From the NCBI GenBank assembly GCA_018671175.1, contig JABHIE010000015.1:1-64000 (forward strand): a stretch of DNA of 64,000 nt, in the 5' to 3' direction. The notes under the pieces are model-generated. The model saw only the letters and a program-made list of their open reading frames with translations, was not told where the DNA came from and did not search any database. Within the stretch, counting starts at the first letter, position 1. Each line of letters begins with the position of its first letter. Made by a program: the position numbers and the translations under genes. Shown piece after piece: positions 27,913 through 37,186 of this stretch. Source of the DNA: Planctomycetota bacterium. GTDB lineage: Bacteria; Planctomycetota; UBA1135.

Positions 27913-29604
27913 CTTCGACCCATCGGGTTGAGCGCGGGGCTTTGGCTCGCCTGTCGCGCTCACCATTCCGAGCCCGTCAAACCGCGGGTCGGCAATGGCC
28001 TGCAACTCGCCCGAGTAATCGCGGAAAACCGCGCTGATGTAGCCAATTGCTCGAAGAGGTTTGAGCGGCTGGCCAACCTGGCGCAACTTGCTTGCAACGC
28101 CTCCACGCAAACGCCCCTCTTCGTAGCGAAGCTCAGGCGGTAAATCTTGGCGATGCATCCTTGGTGCCGCGACTGCGGCAAAGGGGCTCATCCCGAAAAC
28201 ATAACGATTCAGGAGCACTTGCAAGACCGATGACAAAATGCGCGGACCACCCGGCGAACCAAGCACCGCATCGACCTGCCCATCGCGCACAACAATCACG
28301 GGGCTCATCGACGAAAGCGGGCGGCGGCCAGGGCGGATGGCGTTGTATCTGCCCTGCACCAAACCAAACTGATTGGGTGCACCCGGCTGGGCGGCAAAAT
28401 CGTCCATCTCGTTATTCATGAGGAAGCCACCCGGCGCCATCACTTTGGCGCCGAAATTGCCATTGAGCGTCGTCGTAAGTGAAACAGCACCGCCATAACC
28501 ATCAACAATCGAAAAATGTGTCGTCTCGGTACTCTCATCGGCCGTAATCGAAATCTGCTTCTGCGGCGGCGTATATCGCTTAGGTGAAAGTCGCTTCGCA
28601 CGACTCCGGATGGCTTCCAAATCAATCAAATCAGCTGAGTCAAAATCAAAACCCGCTGGGTCGCCCAGCCAGCGATTCCGAATACCAAATGCCGCTGCAG
28701 TCGCTTCGCCAATGATTTGAATCGTACGCGGGTCGGCCCAGCCCCAAAGCGCCAATGGAAATCGCTCAAGCGTGTGCAAACATTGGGTCAAGAAAACGCC
28801 TCCGCTCGAAGGCGCACTTGGCGCGAGTATTTCAAGCCCATGCCAAGAAATCGTGTGCAACGGGCGCAAAACAGGTTGGTAATTTTCAAAGTCTTCGAGC
28901 GTCAAGATGCCCCCGCCTTTGCGGCTATTCTCAACGAGGGCCTCAATGATTGCTCCCCGCCGCATCGCAGTTGCGTCGGCTGCAACACTCTTGAGCGTGC
29001 GAGCCAGCTGCGTTTGCTTGAGCAAAAAGCCCGCTGGAATTGCCTTGCCAGCAGGCGCGAAGAGTGCGCCCGTCAACGGGTCTTGCGCCAATGCTTTCTC
29101 GTAGCGCGCAAAGCGTTTATGCAGACGCTCGCCAACTCTAAAACCGCGAGCGGCTAATTCAGCCGCAGGTGTCACAAGACTCGACCAAGGCCGATTCCCC
29201 CACCGCGCGTGGGCGGCGGCCATCCCGGGCACGGCACCAGGAACACCCACAGCTAGCCAGCCTTGCGTGCTCGCTTTGGCTTGGGCTAACCCATACATGT
29301 CTTGAGTCGCATTTGCAGGCGCAACCTCGCGGAAGTCAAGAAAGAAGGCCTCGCCATTTGATTTGCGGTAAATCAAAAAACCGCCGCCGCCGAGATTACC
29401 GGCGTTGGGGTAAGTTACCGCCAAAGCAAAATGTGCGGCGACGGCGGCATCGACGGCCGTGCCGCCGTCTGCCAAAACGCTCATGGCAATTTCGGTGGCA
29501 TGGCGCTCTGCCGTTGAAGCCGCAGTCTGGCCAAGCGCCCATGGCTCTTCAAGGCCTGTGTTTTGAAAACCAAACGCAAGAAGAGCCGCGGCGAATAACA
29601 TCAC
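27892..29604 (-). CDS. ggt: Gamma-glutamyltransferase (glutathione hydrolase)
   Basis: An N-terminal nucleophile hydrolase exported to the periplasm that cleaves gamma-glutamyl bonds such as in glutathione. The 570 residues begin with a short signal peptide (MLFAAALLAFGF). The autocleavage/nucleophile site is ETTHFSIVDGYGGAVSLTTTLN, where the Thr after Glu-Thr becomes the N-terminus of the small subunit. PLSSMSPVIV and GSPGGPRI are the conserved substrate-binding motifs, and GGGGFLIY marks the large subunit. Start is GTG 29604 or ATG 29601; it overlaps the stop of the upstream HExxH gene, so the two secreted proteins are coupled. Confidence 0.94.
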   Translation of the reverse strand: MMLFAAALLAFGFQNTGLEEPWALGQTAASTAERHATEIAMSVLADGGTAVDAAVAAHFALAVTYPNAGNLGGGGFLIYRKSNGEAFFLDFREVAPANATQDMYGLAQAKASTQGWLAVGVPGAVPGMAAAHARWGNRPWSSLVTPAAELAARGFRVGERLHKRFARYEKALAQDPLTGALFAPAGKAIPAGFLLKQTQLARTLKSVAADATAMRRGAIIEALVENSRKGGGILTLEDFENYQPVLRPLHTISWHGLEILAPSAPSSGGVFLTQCLHTLERFPLALWGWADPRTIQIIGEATAAAFGIRNRWLGDPAGFDFDSADLIDLEAIRSRAKRLSPKRYTPPQKQISITADESTETTHFSIVDGYGGAVSLTTTLNGNFGAKVMAPGGFLMNNEMDDFAAQPGAPNQFGLVQGRYNAIRPGRRPLSSMSPVIVVRDGQVDAVLGSPGGPRILSSVLQVLLNRYVFGMSPFAAVAAPRMHRQDLPPELRYEEGRLRGGVASKLRQVGQPLKPLRAIGYISAVFRDYSGELQAIADPRFDGLGMVSATGEPKPRAQPDGSKLKSNLD

Positions 29605-30956
29605 TATTGAGGTTTAGCCAATTCAGCCAAAACCGCTTTGCGGAAATCCATTAGGCCATCGGCAGCTGCATCGTTGGCGTAATAAACGAACACACTTGAG
29701 CCCATCGCGCCGATATGACGCTGCGAAGGCTGATGCTCACTCATGCCACGCATGGCAGCGGCGAACTCGGTCGCATCTTTTGCCGAATCCCAGATCGTGC
29801 CCCAAACGATGAATGCCTGCTCATCTGGGCCTTTGTAGAAATACCAACGATCGCCACCCCAGCCCGTTGCCGCGTCGTTTGTCCAGATGCCATTCATCTG
29901 ACCCTCTTGCGTCGAGAGGTCAGCAAACTCAGTTGTCGTCACGCAAAAACAGCCCAACTCACCGAGCGTATCTTGCTCGACCAACTTCCAGCCCTCGCCG
30001 AGAGAGGCCGAAACATCAGAAAGATCGACCACCTTGGGGTCATCGCGTTTTTTAGGGTCCCAGTATTTTTCGAAGTGCAAAATCTGCTCACTCGAAACAG
30101 GCGGGTTTTGAAAGGCATGATTTAAATCATCGTTAGTCGGCGCCGCCATGGATGCCATCACGATGTTGGACTGCTGCGTCAAGAATTTGTTGCCCTCAAG
30201 ATATGGCAAAGAAAGCGTCATGACCAAATACGGTGGTGCCTCGCGCAGCATTGCGCCCTGCGTTTCCATTTGGTGCATCATCGTTTCTTGCAGCTCATTC
30301 ATATCTAGGAAACCACCCTGTACGCCACGCACGGTGTAGAGGTTCATCAAAGAGGTACCCGAGCCCTCAGCAACCGCACGGACGGCAAACTCAGTGTCGC
30401 TATTGCCCTCGGCGATTGACATCATTTGTTCGAGCCCGTGAACTTGGTCATCAAGTGCGTGTGTCAGCTCGTGGGCCATAATGACATCAGCCATCGCGCC
30501 GGGCGGGAAGGTGTCCATCATGTAAAAGGTCTTGGTCTTTGGGTCGTAGTAACCACCAACCTGACTGCGCAAGAGCGTCATGTAAGCTTCGAGCAAATCA
30601 GTGCCGGGCTTGATCAAACCGAGCATGCCATAGGCCTCACTCCAGGCGGCAAATTTTTCTTCGCCGTATTCTTCCTCAAACTCTTTGCGTGCAAAAACAA
30701 GAAACTCGTCAGGTGACTGCACGCCCGCACCGACCATCTCTGTAAATTTCCATTTACGGATGCCCTGCACCTTTTTCATAATCGTGCGGACTTTTGCCGT
30801 GAGATCGGTGTCATTCCAGGCAGGCTTACTGGAGACTTCGCTGTCTTGCGAGGATGCAGAATCGGGCATTTCGGTCTGCGCACAGGCCACTGGAGCCGAA
30901 ATGAGTAAAAAACCTGCGCAAATCGCAGGAAGCAGAGAGAGGAGGGGTCGTTTCAT
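29604..30956 (-). CDS. Secreted HExxH protein, putative metalloprotease
   Basis: 450 residues with a signal peptide (LLSLLPAICAGFLLISAPVACAQ). The centre has AHELTHALDDQ, a zincin HExxH motif, followed about 25 residues later by EGNSDTEFAVRAVAEGSGTSLM, whose acidic residues could be the third zinc ligand as in gluzincins. The N-terminal part (TDLTAKVRTIMKKVQGI) and a late region (WGGDRWYFYKG) match no family I can name. It is the first gene of a two-gene unit with gamma-glutamyltransferase, and shares a bidirectional promoter with the FAD oxidoreductase. Protease activity is inferred only from the motif. Confidence 0.75.
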   Translation of the reverse strand: MKRPLLSLLPAICAGFLLISAPVACAQTEMPDSASSQDSEVSSKPAWNDTDLTAKVRTIMKKVQGIRKWKFTEMVGAGVQSPDEFLVFARKEFEEEYGEEKFAAWSEAYGMLGLIKPGTDLLEAYMTLLRSQVGGYYDPKTKTFYMMDTFPPGAMADVIMAHELTHALDDQVHGLEQMMSIAEGNSDTEFAVRAVAEGSGTSLMNLYTVRGVQGGFLDMNELQETMMHQMETQGAMLREAPPYLVMTLSLPYLEGNKFLTQQSNIVMASMAAPTNDDLNHAFQNPPVSSEQILHFEKYWDPKKRDDPKVVDLSDVSASLGEGWKLVEQDTLGELGCFCVTTTEFADLSTQEGQMNGIWTNDAATGWGGDRWYFYKGPDEQAFIVWGTIWDSAKDATEFAAAMRGMSEHQPSQRHIGAMGSSVFVYYANDAAADGLMDFRKAVLAELAKPQ

Positions 30957-30965
30957 GGAAGGGGT

Positions 30966-30975
30966 AGATTAGAAT
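30966..30975. promoter_or_regulatory. Overlapping divergent -10 elements (TAATCT on -, TAGAAT on +)
   Basis: AGATTAGAAT contains TAATCT on the minus strand (30971-30966), 9 nt before the HExxH-protein ATG at 30956, and TAGAAT on the plus strand (30970-30975), 12 nt before the oxidoreductase ATG at 30988. The hexamers share two base pairs, as at 24337-24346. Confidence 0.5.
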
Positions 30976-30987
30976 CTCGGAGCAATC

Positions 30988-32115
30988 ATGGCTAAGCCTA
31001 CTGGAAGAATCGTCATCATCGGCGCCGGCATCGCGGGCGCTTCGACGGCCTATTTCTTGGCTCGGCAAGGTATACGCAATGTAACTTTGCTTGATAGAGA
31101 ATCCGTACCCGGTTTGCACTCGACTGGGCGTAACGCTGCGATCTTGCGCACTGCGATTCCTGATGCCGCTTTGCATAGTTTGGCTCGCGAGTCGATGGCG
31201 TTTTTCCAATCTCCACCAGACGGCTTTTGCGAGCATGATTTGATTGAGGGGCATGGGCTTTATTTGGCCGCGACCGCTGAATATGCAACCAAGTTAGATT
31301 GGGCTGAAAACGACGCACATGTTTTAGGTGGCGATTTCGTCGAGCCTGCCGAGTTGTATGCACGCGTGCCCGATTTGGCACACGATGTCGCTCGAGTTTT
31401 GAGTCTGGCCGACGAAGGCGCGTTTGATGTACAAGCGATTCTCGATGGCTTTTTGCGCGGCGCTCGCCAAGGCGGCGTTGATGTGCGATTGGGCGTCGAT
31501 GCGCAAGAGTTGGTCGTGCATGATGGTGCAATTGCAGGGGTCAAAACCAATGATGGCTTAATTGATGCCGAGCAAGTGATGCTCGCCACTGGTGGCTGGG
31601 GTGGTGAGCTGTCTGCCGCCGCTGGTTATCCACTTGAGCTAACGCCCGTGCGCCGGCACTTACTTGTCACGAGCGCAGATGCTTCGATTGACGCCAAGAT
31701 GCCGACGGTTTGGTTTGCCGGCTCAGAGTTTTACTTCCGCCCCGAAAGTGGTGGTTTGATGCTGAGTTCGTGCGATGAAAGTGTGGTGCCACCAAACGAA
31801 GGTGAGGTCACTGTGCCTGAGGTTCTCGAAGACATCGCTGCGAAAACAGGCCGTTGGCTTCCAAAAATGGAAAACCTCGACGCCGCGCATTTCTGGGCCG
31901 GCATGCGAACTTTCAGCAAAGACCATCGCTTTGTCATCGGCCCTGATTCGCGATTGAGCGGCCTTCATTGGGCCGCTGGTTTGGGTGGCCACGGCATCAC
32001 GACTGGGCCAGCTGTTGGGCGTTTGGCGGCTGAGTGGCTAGTGACGGGCGCGTCATCCCGCGAGTTTGCGGATGCGTTCACGCCCGAGCGTTTGCTTGAA
32101 GCCGCTGCGGTTTAG
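30988..32115 (+). CDS. FAD-dependent amino-acid oxidase-like oxidoreductase (DAO family)
   Basis: 375 residues with an N-terminal Rossmann dinucleotide motif IVIIGAGIAGASTAYFLARQG followed by the DAO-family block LLDRESVPGLHSTGRNAA, the second FAD contact VMLATGGWGGELSAAAG and the C-terminal GLHWAAGLGGHGITTGPAVGRLAAE. Enzymes of this group oxidise glycine, sarcosine, D-amino acids or related amines and 2-hydroxyacids. No partner subunit is adjacent. Its 3' end overlaps the convergent sirtuin gene by 4 nt. Substrate not predictable. Confidence 0.9.
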   Translation: MAKPTGRIVIIGAGIAGASTAYFLARQGIRNVTLLDRESVPGLHSTGRNAAILRTAIPDAALHSLARESMAFFQSPPDGFCEHDLIEGHGLYLAATAEYATKLDWAENDAHVLGGDFVEPAELYARVPDLAHDVARVLSLADEGAFDVQAILDGFLRGARQGGVDVRLGVDAQELVVHDGAIAGVKTNDGLIDAEQVMLATGGWGGELSAAAGYPLELTPVRRHLLVTSADASIDAKMPTVWFAGSEFYFRPESGGLMLSSCDESVVPPNEGEVTVPEVLEDIAAKTGRWLPKMENLDAAHFWAGMRTFSKDHRFVIGPDSRLSGLHWAAGLGGHGITTGPAVGRLAAEWLVTGASSREFADAFTPERLLEAAAV

Positions 32116-32882
32116 GTTCGCAACCGCACCATTGCATCCGCAGCGCCAAGCTGGATGTGATGTGAGCAGAGCTGTGTGATTTCACTTTCGCGCGGATTGA
32201 TTTCGACGGTCGGGATGCCACGCTGATGCGCGTCGAAAACGAATTGCTGAATGTACGGAAAAACAGCCGTCGTGCCAATGGTGAAGACCATATCAAAATC
32301 AATCGTATTCAGCCAACGCACGGTTTGAAGTGCCTTTTCGGGAAGCATTTCTTCAAACAAAACGACATCGGGGCGAATCATGCCGTCGCAATTGGGGCAT
32401 CTTGGTGCGGCCTGAAATGGCTTATGGAAATCGATATCTAAATCACCCAAAACGAAATCATCTGCGCATTCGACGCAGTAAAAATCGAAGTTGTGGCCGT
32501 GCATCTCAACCAAGTTTTCTGAACCCGCGCGGCGATGCAAACCATCGACATTTTGCGTGATCACCCAAACCTGACTCTTTTTCGATTCGAGCTCGGCAAT
32601 GATGCGATGCGCAGCGTTTGGCTCAGCATCGAGACAAGCCGCGGCGATTTTCCATTTGTATTTCCAAGTTAACTCAGGGCGCGTTTCGAACATGCTCGCG
32701 CTGAGAGCTTCTTCGATATAGACGCCATCTTCGGTGAGCTCTCCATCGTAGAGACCATTTGCACCGCGATAAGTCGGGATGCCAGAATCTGCGGAAACGC
32801 CTGCGCCCGTCACGAATAGCACATTTTGAGCGTCTCGCAAGATTTGAGAGACTTCGCTCAGGGTGCTTTCTAAATCAGTCAT
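32112..32882 (-). CDS. cobB: NAD-dependent protein deacylase (sirtuin, Sir2/CobB family)
   Basis: Removes acyl groups from protein lysines using NAD+. In 256 residues: NAD-binding VTGAGVSADSGIPTYRG at about residues 24-40, ITQNVDGLHRRAG and catalytic His in LVEMHGH, a zinc ribbon with CVEC and CPNC, and RPDVVLFEEMLPE. Length and motif order match bacterial sirtuins. ATG 32882 overlaps the end of the GrpB-like gene by 8 nt, implying coupling. Whether it prefers acetyl or longer acyl groups is not clear from the sequence. Confidence 0.94.
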   Translation of the reverse strand: MTDLESTLSEVSQILRDAQNVLFVTGAGVSADSGIPTYRGANGLYDGELTEDGVYIEEALSASMFETRPELTWKYKWKIAAACLDAEPNAAHRIIAELESKKSQVWVITQNVDGLHRRAGSENLVEMHGHNFDFYCVECADDFVLGDLDIDFHKPFQAAPRCPNCDGMIRPDVVLFEEMLPEKALQTVRWLNTIDFDMVFTIGTTAVFPYIQQFVFDAHQRGIPTVEINPRESEITQLCSHHIQLGAADAMVRLRT

Positions 32883-33408
32883 TCAACGGTGATTGTAACG
32901 CTTTAGCTTGATGCTCTTGGATGAATGCGTGCTTGCCATTCATGTAATCCTCAATGTTATCAGGGTGCGCCGCGGCAAGCTGCTTCTTTAAGGCGCCATA
33001 CTCTTTGGCAATCGTTGAGTTTGCGCTCAAATAATCACGGAACGCAAGATGTCGCATGAGCGCGGCATCACCCACCGAGCTACACGCTTGAAAAGCATGA
33101 ATATGGTGCGAACGGTTTTCATTGCCGCCCTTTCGATAAAAACGCCGCCCCGGAATGCCGAATTCGCCCATAGGTTCATAACCGAGCTCCACCAACGCAC
33201 CGTCAAACGAATCGAGTTCATCGAGCGAACGGGCTGCAAGCAAGATATCAATCAATGGTTTAGCGGCCAGCCCCGGCACGGATGTACTGCCGATGTGATG
33301 GATATCAATCGCGACAGCTCCTAGCGCAGTGCGGATATGTTCGGCTTCAGCGGCAAACGCAGCGGGCCAACGCGGGTCGTAAGGCAAGACGATGATTTTT
33401 CTTTGCAT
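32875..33408 (-). CDS. GrpB/UPF0157 family protein
   Basis: Start placed at ATG 33408, giving 177 residues. It shows the family signature IVLPYDPRWPAAFAAEAEHIRTALG then IHHIGSTSVPGLAAKPLIDILL, a nucleotidyltransferase-like core (HIGSTSVPGLxAKPxID), and HIHAF in the second half. Members are annotated as GrpB or occur fused to dephospho-CoA kinase; the reaction is not established. Coupled to the downstream sirtuin. Confidence 0.9.
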   Translation of the reverse strand: MQRKIIVLPYDPRWPAAFAAEAEHIRTALGAVAIDIHHIGSTSVPGLAAKPLIDILLAARSLDELDSFDGALVELGYEPMGEFGIPGRRFYRKGGNENRSHHIHAFQACSSVGDAALMRHLAFRDYLSANSTIAKEYGALKKQLAAAHPDNIEDYMNGKHAFIQEHQAKALQSPLND

Positions 33409-33521
33409 GGCTGATTGAGGAGTGGCTGATTGTTGACGCACAAACTACCACTGAATTTTGTAGAACCTAAAGAGATCAAGTGTGTTGCTATTAGGTCCCT
33501 TAACCCAAACTCCCTGGAACC

Positions 33522-34064
33522 ATGATTTTAACGACAGCACTCCTTCTCGCGGCTCCGTTGCTTGCTCCAATGCAAGAGCGCGGTTTCCGCAAACAACATG
33601 CCGATGCCCCCCGCCAAGAAATGCGCGCGGATCATCGCCAAAACCGCCCTCAGCGCAAGATGCGCCAACAACGCGGCAATCGTCGTGGGCAAATGCGGCA
33701 GATGCGGCGTGGGCAGAGCAACAAACACGGTCGGTTGCAAATGCGCCGAGGTGGTCAGCAGCAAGGCAAACGCTCTATGCGCCGAGGTGGTCAGCAAGGC
33801 CGCCGCGGGCAAATGCGCCGGGGCCTAGGTGGCAACCAAGGTCGAATGCAAATGCGACGCAGAGGCCAACAACAAGGCCAACGCATGATGCGCCGAGGCG
33901 GCCAACAAGGTCGTCGCTCTCAAATGCAACGCGGGCAAAGCGGGAATCGCGGGCAAATGCAACGCAACCGCAACCACAAAGATGACGCACAGCGGCAGAA
34001 GCAGCAAAAACCAAAAGGCAACAAAAAGGGCAAAGCCAAAGCCTGCCCAAGCTGCGGGAAGTAA
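33522..34064 (+). CDS. Secreted, extremely basic Arg/Gln/Gly/Met repeat protein
   Basis: 180 residues. MILTTALLLAAPLLAP is a signal peptide, after which the mature chain consists almost wholly of Arg, Gln, Gly, Met, Lys and Asn in imperfect repeats of MRRGGQQ(Q)G-(R/K)-R-(S/G)-Q type, ending with a Lys-rich stretch and CPSCGK. The DNA is itself repetitive (ATGCGCCGAGGTGGTCAGCA twice, plus diverged copies). The frame is chosen because only it has a signal peptide and uniform composition; two other frames over the same DNA are also open. No homologous family recognised. Possible roles: binding of polyanions (DNA, extracellular polysaccharide) or metals; these are guesses. A terminator follows 40 nt after the stop. 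Confidence 0.65.
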   Translation: MILTTALLLAAPLLAPMQERGFRKQHADAPRQEMRADHRQNRPQRKMRQQRGNRRGQMRQMRRGQSNKHGRLQMRRGGQQQGKRSMRRGGQQGRRGQMRRGLGGNQGRMQMRRRGQQQGQRMMRRGGQQGRRSQMQRGQSGNRGQMQRNRNHKDDAQRQKQQKPKGNKKGKAKACPSCGK

Positions 34065-34103
34065 GTCGCCAGACCTGGCTCACGCTTGCGCCATCAAACA
34101 ACC

Positions 34104-34133
34104 AGGACGCCATCCCCCTCGGGATGGCGTCCT
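34104..34133. terminator. Intrinsic terminator between converging genes
   Basis: Perfect 13-bp stem AGGACGCCATCCC with CCTC loop, followed on the plus strand by TATTTGTTATT. It lies between the end of the basic repeat protein gene and the end of nuoN, and may stop both transcripts. Confidence 0.85.
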
Positions 34134-34156
34134 TATTTGTTATTAAGAAAAGCTGA

Positions 34157-35638
34157 TTACGAAATCAAAGCCTCAAGCTGGCCCCACGCCTGTTGCACGC
34201 CCGTCAGCAAACCGCCGAACTGTAGGAACCAGACATTGGCAATCGCTAACAATGCCAAGATGCCGGCCAACACGGGCATCGACATCTTCTTGGGCTCCGT
34301 CGTGGCGGACTTCAGGTAAAGCGCCTTTGCGATGCGGAAGTAGTAAAACAGCGAGACCACCGACATCAGTGCGACGACCAACGCCAACATGCCGTGGCCG
34401 CTCTCCCATAACGCGGTGAGCAAGTAATACTTGCCGCCAAAACCTGCTGTCGGTGGCAAGCCCGTTAGCGAGGCCAAGAACACGACCGTCGCTGCACCCG
34501 CGATTGGGTGGCGATAGCCGAGGCCATGAAGACCGTCGATGCGCTCATGCCCCGCGATGTTTGCAAAGTAAAGGACCGCGCCGAAAATGCCAAGTGTCAT
34601 CAAGCCATAGAGCAAGGTGTAAAGCGCGGCGGCGTGAAAGCCAGCTGGAGTGAGCGTTGCCATGGCTGCCAAAATGTAACCCGCGTGCGCAATACTCGAA
34701 TAAGCCAACAGCCGTTTCAAATCAGTTTGACGCAGAGCCGCCAAGTTGCCGAACAGCATGGTGACAACCGCCAACAGCGCCAGCAATGCTGACAAACTGC
34801 TCGTGAACTCACTGCCTGCATCGGCATGCAATTCGATACCGAAGGTCGTCGCCATTACGCGCAACATCGCGGCCACCGCAATGCCCTTTGAGCCTACGGC
34901 TAGGAAACTAGCGACGGGTGTCGAAACGCCTTGGTAAACATCTGGCGCCCACCACTGGAAAGGAAAGAGGCTCAGCTTGAAGCCGAAGCCAACCAACACC
35001 ATCAGGGTGGCAATCGCAACCTGCGCGACCTGGCCGTTGGCTAAAGCCTGACTGACCCCCACCATTGTGCCGCCATAACTGAGCGAACCACTCATGCCGT
35101 AGAACAAGCTTAAACCGAAAAGCATCACGCCGGAAGCCAATGCACCGTAGACGATGTATTTCAGTGCAGCCTCTGAACCGCGCACGGAGCGTTTTGCCAT
35201 GCCGGCTAGAGCGTAAGACGACAAGCCCAATGTCTCGAGGCCGAGATACATCAAAATGAAGTTGTCGGCGGAAACCAAAAAGAAACCGCCAAGCACGGCA
35301 CACAACAGCAAGAAGTGTGTTTCGCTGCGACCATTTTCGCCGCTGTTGCGGTCGGCAAGTTGAAAGGCGACAACAAAACCTGTCGCAACAACTAAGAACA
35401 ACTTAAACAGAGTCGCAAACAAATCGATGCGAACCATGCCAAAGACCGTTGCGGGCGGATAGGCGAATCGTTGCACCAACAAAACGGCCGTCACGGCAAG
35501 GAAACCAAGTGTCAAGAAACCGGTCTCCCACCAGCGGCGACCGCTGCGGACAACCAAATCCCAGATCAACACCACACACAAACCAAAAGTCAGCGCGACT
35601 TCGGGCAGAATGTAATTAAGGGCGTCGAGGTAACTCAT
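34157..35638 (-). CDS. nuoN: NADH-quinone oxidoreductase subunit N
   Basis: Antiporter-like proton-pumping subunit of complex I. 493 residues with about 14 membrane helices; conserved lysine/glutamate region in NFILMYLGLETLGLSSYALAGM, the helix break FGFKLSLFPFQWWAPDVYQG, and DLKRLLAYSSIAHAGYI. Last gene of the nuo operon, 9 nt after nuoM; followed by a terminator. Confidence 0.96.
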   Translation of the reverse strand: MSYLDALNYILPEVALTFGLCVVLIWDLVVRSGRRWWETGFLTLGFLAVTAVLLVQRFAYPPATVFGMVRIDLFATLFKLFLVVATGFVVAFQLADRNSGENGRSETHFLLLCAVLGGFFLVSADNFILMYLGLETLGLSSYALAGMAKRSVRGSEAALKYIVYGALASGVMLFGLSLFYGMSGSLSYGGTMVGVSQALANGQVAQVAIATLMVLVGFGFKLSLFPFQWWAPDVYQGVSTPVASFLAVGSKGIAVAAMLRVMATTFGIELHADAGSEFTSSLSALLALLAVVTMLFGNLAALRQTDLKRLLAYSSIAHAGYILAAMATLTPAGFHAAALYTLLYGLMTLGIFGAVLYFANIAGHERIDGLHGLGYRHPIAGAATVVFLASLTGLPPTAGFGGKYYLLTALWESGHGMLALVVALMSVVSLFYYFRIAKALYLKSATTEPKKMSMPVLAGILALLAIANVWFLQFGGLLTGVQQAWGQLEALIS

Positions 35639-35647
35639 ATCAAACCC

Positions 35648-37162
35648 CTATTGGACGGTGTAACTCAGCATCTCTTGAATGCTCTGCATCGTCGCCGCCA
35701 TCTTGTCGAGGATGAGGCTTGGCATCACGCCAATCAAAATGCAAAGGAAAGCAAATGGAATCAAAGTGAAGGCCTCGCGACCGCTCATGTCTTTGAAGTT
35801 TTCATACTTGGCCGGCAAAGCACCCAAGAAAACGCGCTGTAGCGCATACAGCAAAAATGCTGCCGTCATCAAAATGCCGAGTGTCGACAAAATCACATGC
35901 ACAGGGAATTGCCCGTAAGAGCCCATTAGCGTCATGGCTTCAGATATGAAACCTGACATCGTCGGCAAACCAAGACCCGCGAAAATACCAATCGTGGCGA
36001 TGCCAAGAAAGTAAGGCATGCGTTTGGCCAAGCCGCCGAAATCATTGAGATCACGGTGATGCGCGCGATCATAAATCACACCCACAATAAGGAAGAGCAT
36101 CGCCGAGGAAGTACCGTGAGTAAACAACTGAAGAGTCGCGCCATTGAGACCTGTGAAGGTCATCGCTGCAACACCCAACAAGAAGTAACCCATGTGACTA
36201 ACGGAAGAATAAGCGACCAACCGCTTGAAGTCAGTTTGCGCCATTGCGACATACGCGCCGTAAACGATATTGACTACACCCAAAGTAGCCAAGACCCATG
36301 CAAAATGTTGGAAGGCATCAGGAGCAAGAGGGAAGTTAATCCGCAACATGCCGTAAGCGCCGAGCTTCAGCAAAATACCGGCCAGAATCACCGAAATCGG
36401 AGTTGGCGCTTGGACATGAGCATCAGGAAGCCAAGTGTGGAATGGGAACACTGGAATCTTGATGGCGAAGCCCGTGAACAAGAACCAGAAAATCCAGGTT
36501 GTGAACTTCATGCCGAGGAAGGTGCTCGGATCAGCCGCCCATCCTTTGGCGAGTTGTTGCAACTCGATGATGTCAAAAGTGCCGCCATTAAGCCCACCTG
36601 TCTTGAGCCAAATCGCGACCATCGCAACGAGCATCAGCACTGAGCCAAACAGGGTATAAAGGAAAAATTTAATCGCCGCGTATTCACGCTTGGGGCCACC
36701 CCAAATGCCGATGAGGAAATACATTGGCAGAAGCATGATTTCCCAGAAGACATAAAAGAGGAAGAAATCGGTCGCGAGGAAAACACCGTTGACGCCTACT
36801 TCGAGAAGTAGTAGCAGGGCGAAATAACCTTTTACCGATTTGGTGATGCCCCAACTGGCAAAGACCGCAATAAAGTGAATCAGTGCCGAAAGGAAAATGA
36901 GCGGCAAACTGAGGCCGTCCATGCCCATGGCGTAATTCGCGTTGATTGCTGGGATCCAGGGTGCCTTTTCGACAAACTGCATGCCGGCCACGCTGGAGTC
37001 AAAGGGGCCGACCCAAAGCCAGCACGCGAGGATGAGAGACAAACCACTAAAAATAGCGGCCGTCCAGCGAATGGAATTTTCTTGCGATTTGGGCAGGCAC
37101 AAAATTGCGGCCATGCCGAGGAGAGGCAAGAAAGTAATGAGAGTGAGAACGTGTTCCAACAT
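35648..37162 (-). CDS. nuoM: NADH-quinone oxidoreductase subunit M
   Basis: 504-residue antiporter-like complex I subunit. Seen: FYVFWEIMLLPMYFLIGIWGG with the key Glu, FAIKIPVFPFHTWLPDAHVQAPTP with Lys and the discontinuous helix, and QTDFKRLVAYSSVSHMGYFLLG. Each of NuoL, M and N provides a proton channel. 24 nt downstream of nuoL in the same operon. Confidence 0.97.
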   Translation of the reverse strand: MLEHVLTLITFLPLLGMAAILCLPKSQENSIRWTAAIFSGLSLILACWLWVGPFDSSVAGMQFVEKAPWIPAINANYAMGMDGLSLPLIFLSALIHFIAVFASWGITKSVKGYFALLLLLEVGVNGVFLATDFFLFYVFWEIMLLPMYFLIGIWGGPKREYAAIKFFLYTLFGSVLMLVAMVAIWLKTGGLNGGTFDIIELQQLAKGWAADPSTFLGMKFTTWIFWFLFTGFAIKIPVFPFHTWLPDAHVQAPTPISVILAGILLKLGAYGMLRINFPLAPDAFQHFAWVLATLGVVNIVYGAYVAMAQTDFKRLVAYSSVSHMGYFLLGVAAMTFTGLNGATLQLFTHGTSSAMLFLIVGVIYDRAHHRDLNDFGGLAKRMPYFLGIATIGIFAGLGLPTMSGFISEAMTLMGSYGQFPVHVILSTLGILMTAAFLLYALQRVFLGALPAKYENFKDMSGREAFTLIPFAFLCILIGVMPSLILDKMAATMQSIQEMLSYTVQ

Positions 37163-37186
37163 CGGTCTGCGTATTGTGCGTGGCCC

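Noticed and set aside
33482-33985. Alternative reading frames over the repeat gene (33482, 33562, and minus 33775)
   Set aside because: They lack a signal peptide or have erratic composition; all are by-products of the biased repeats.
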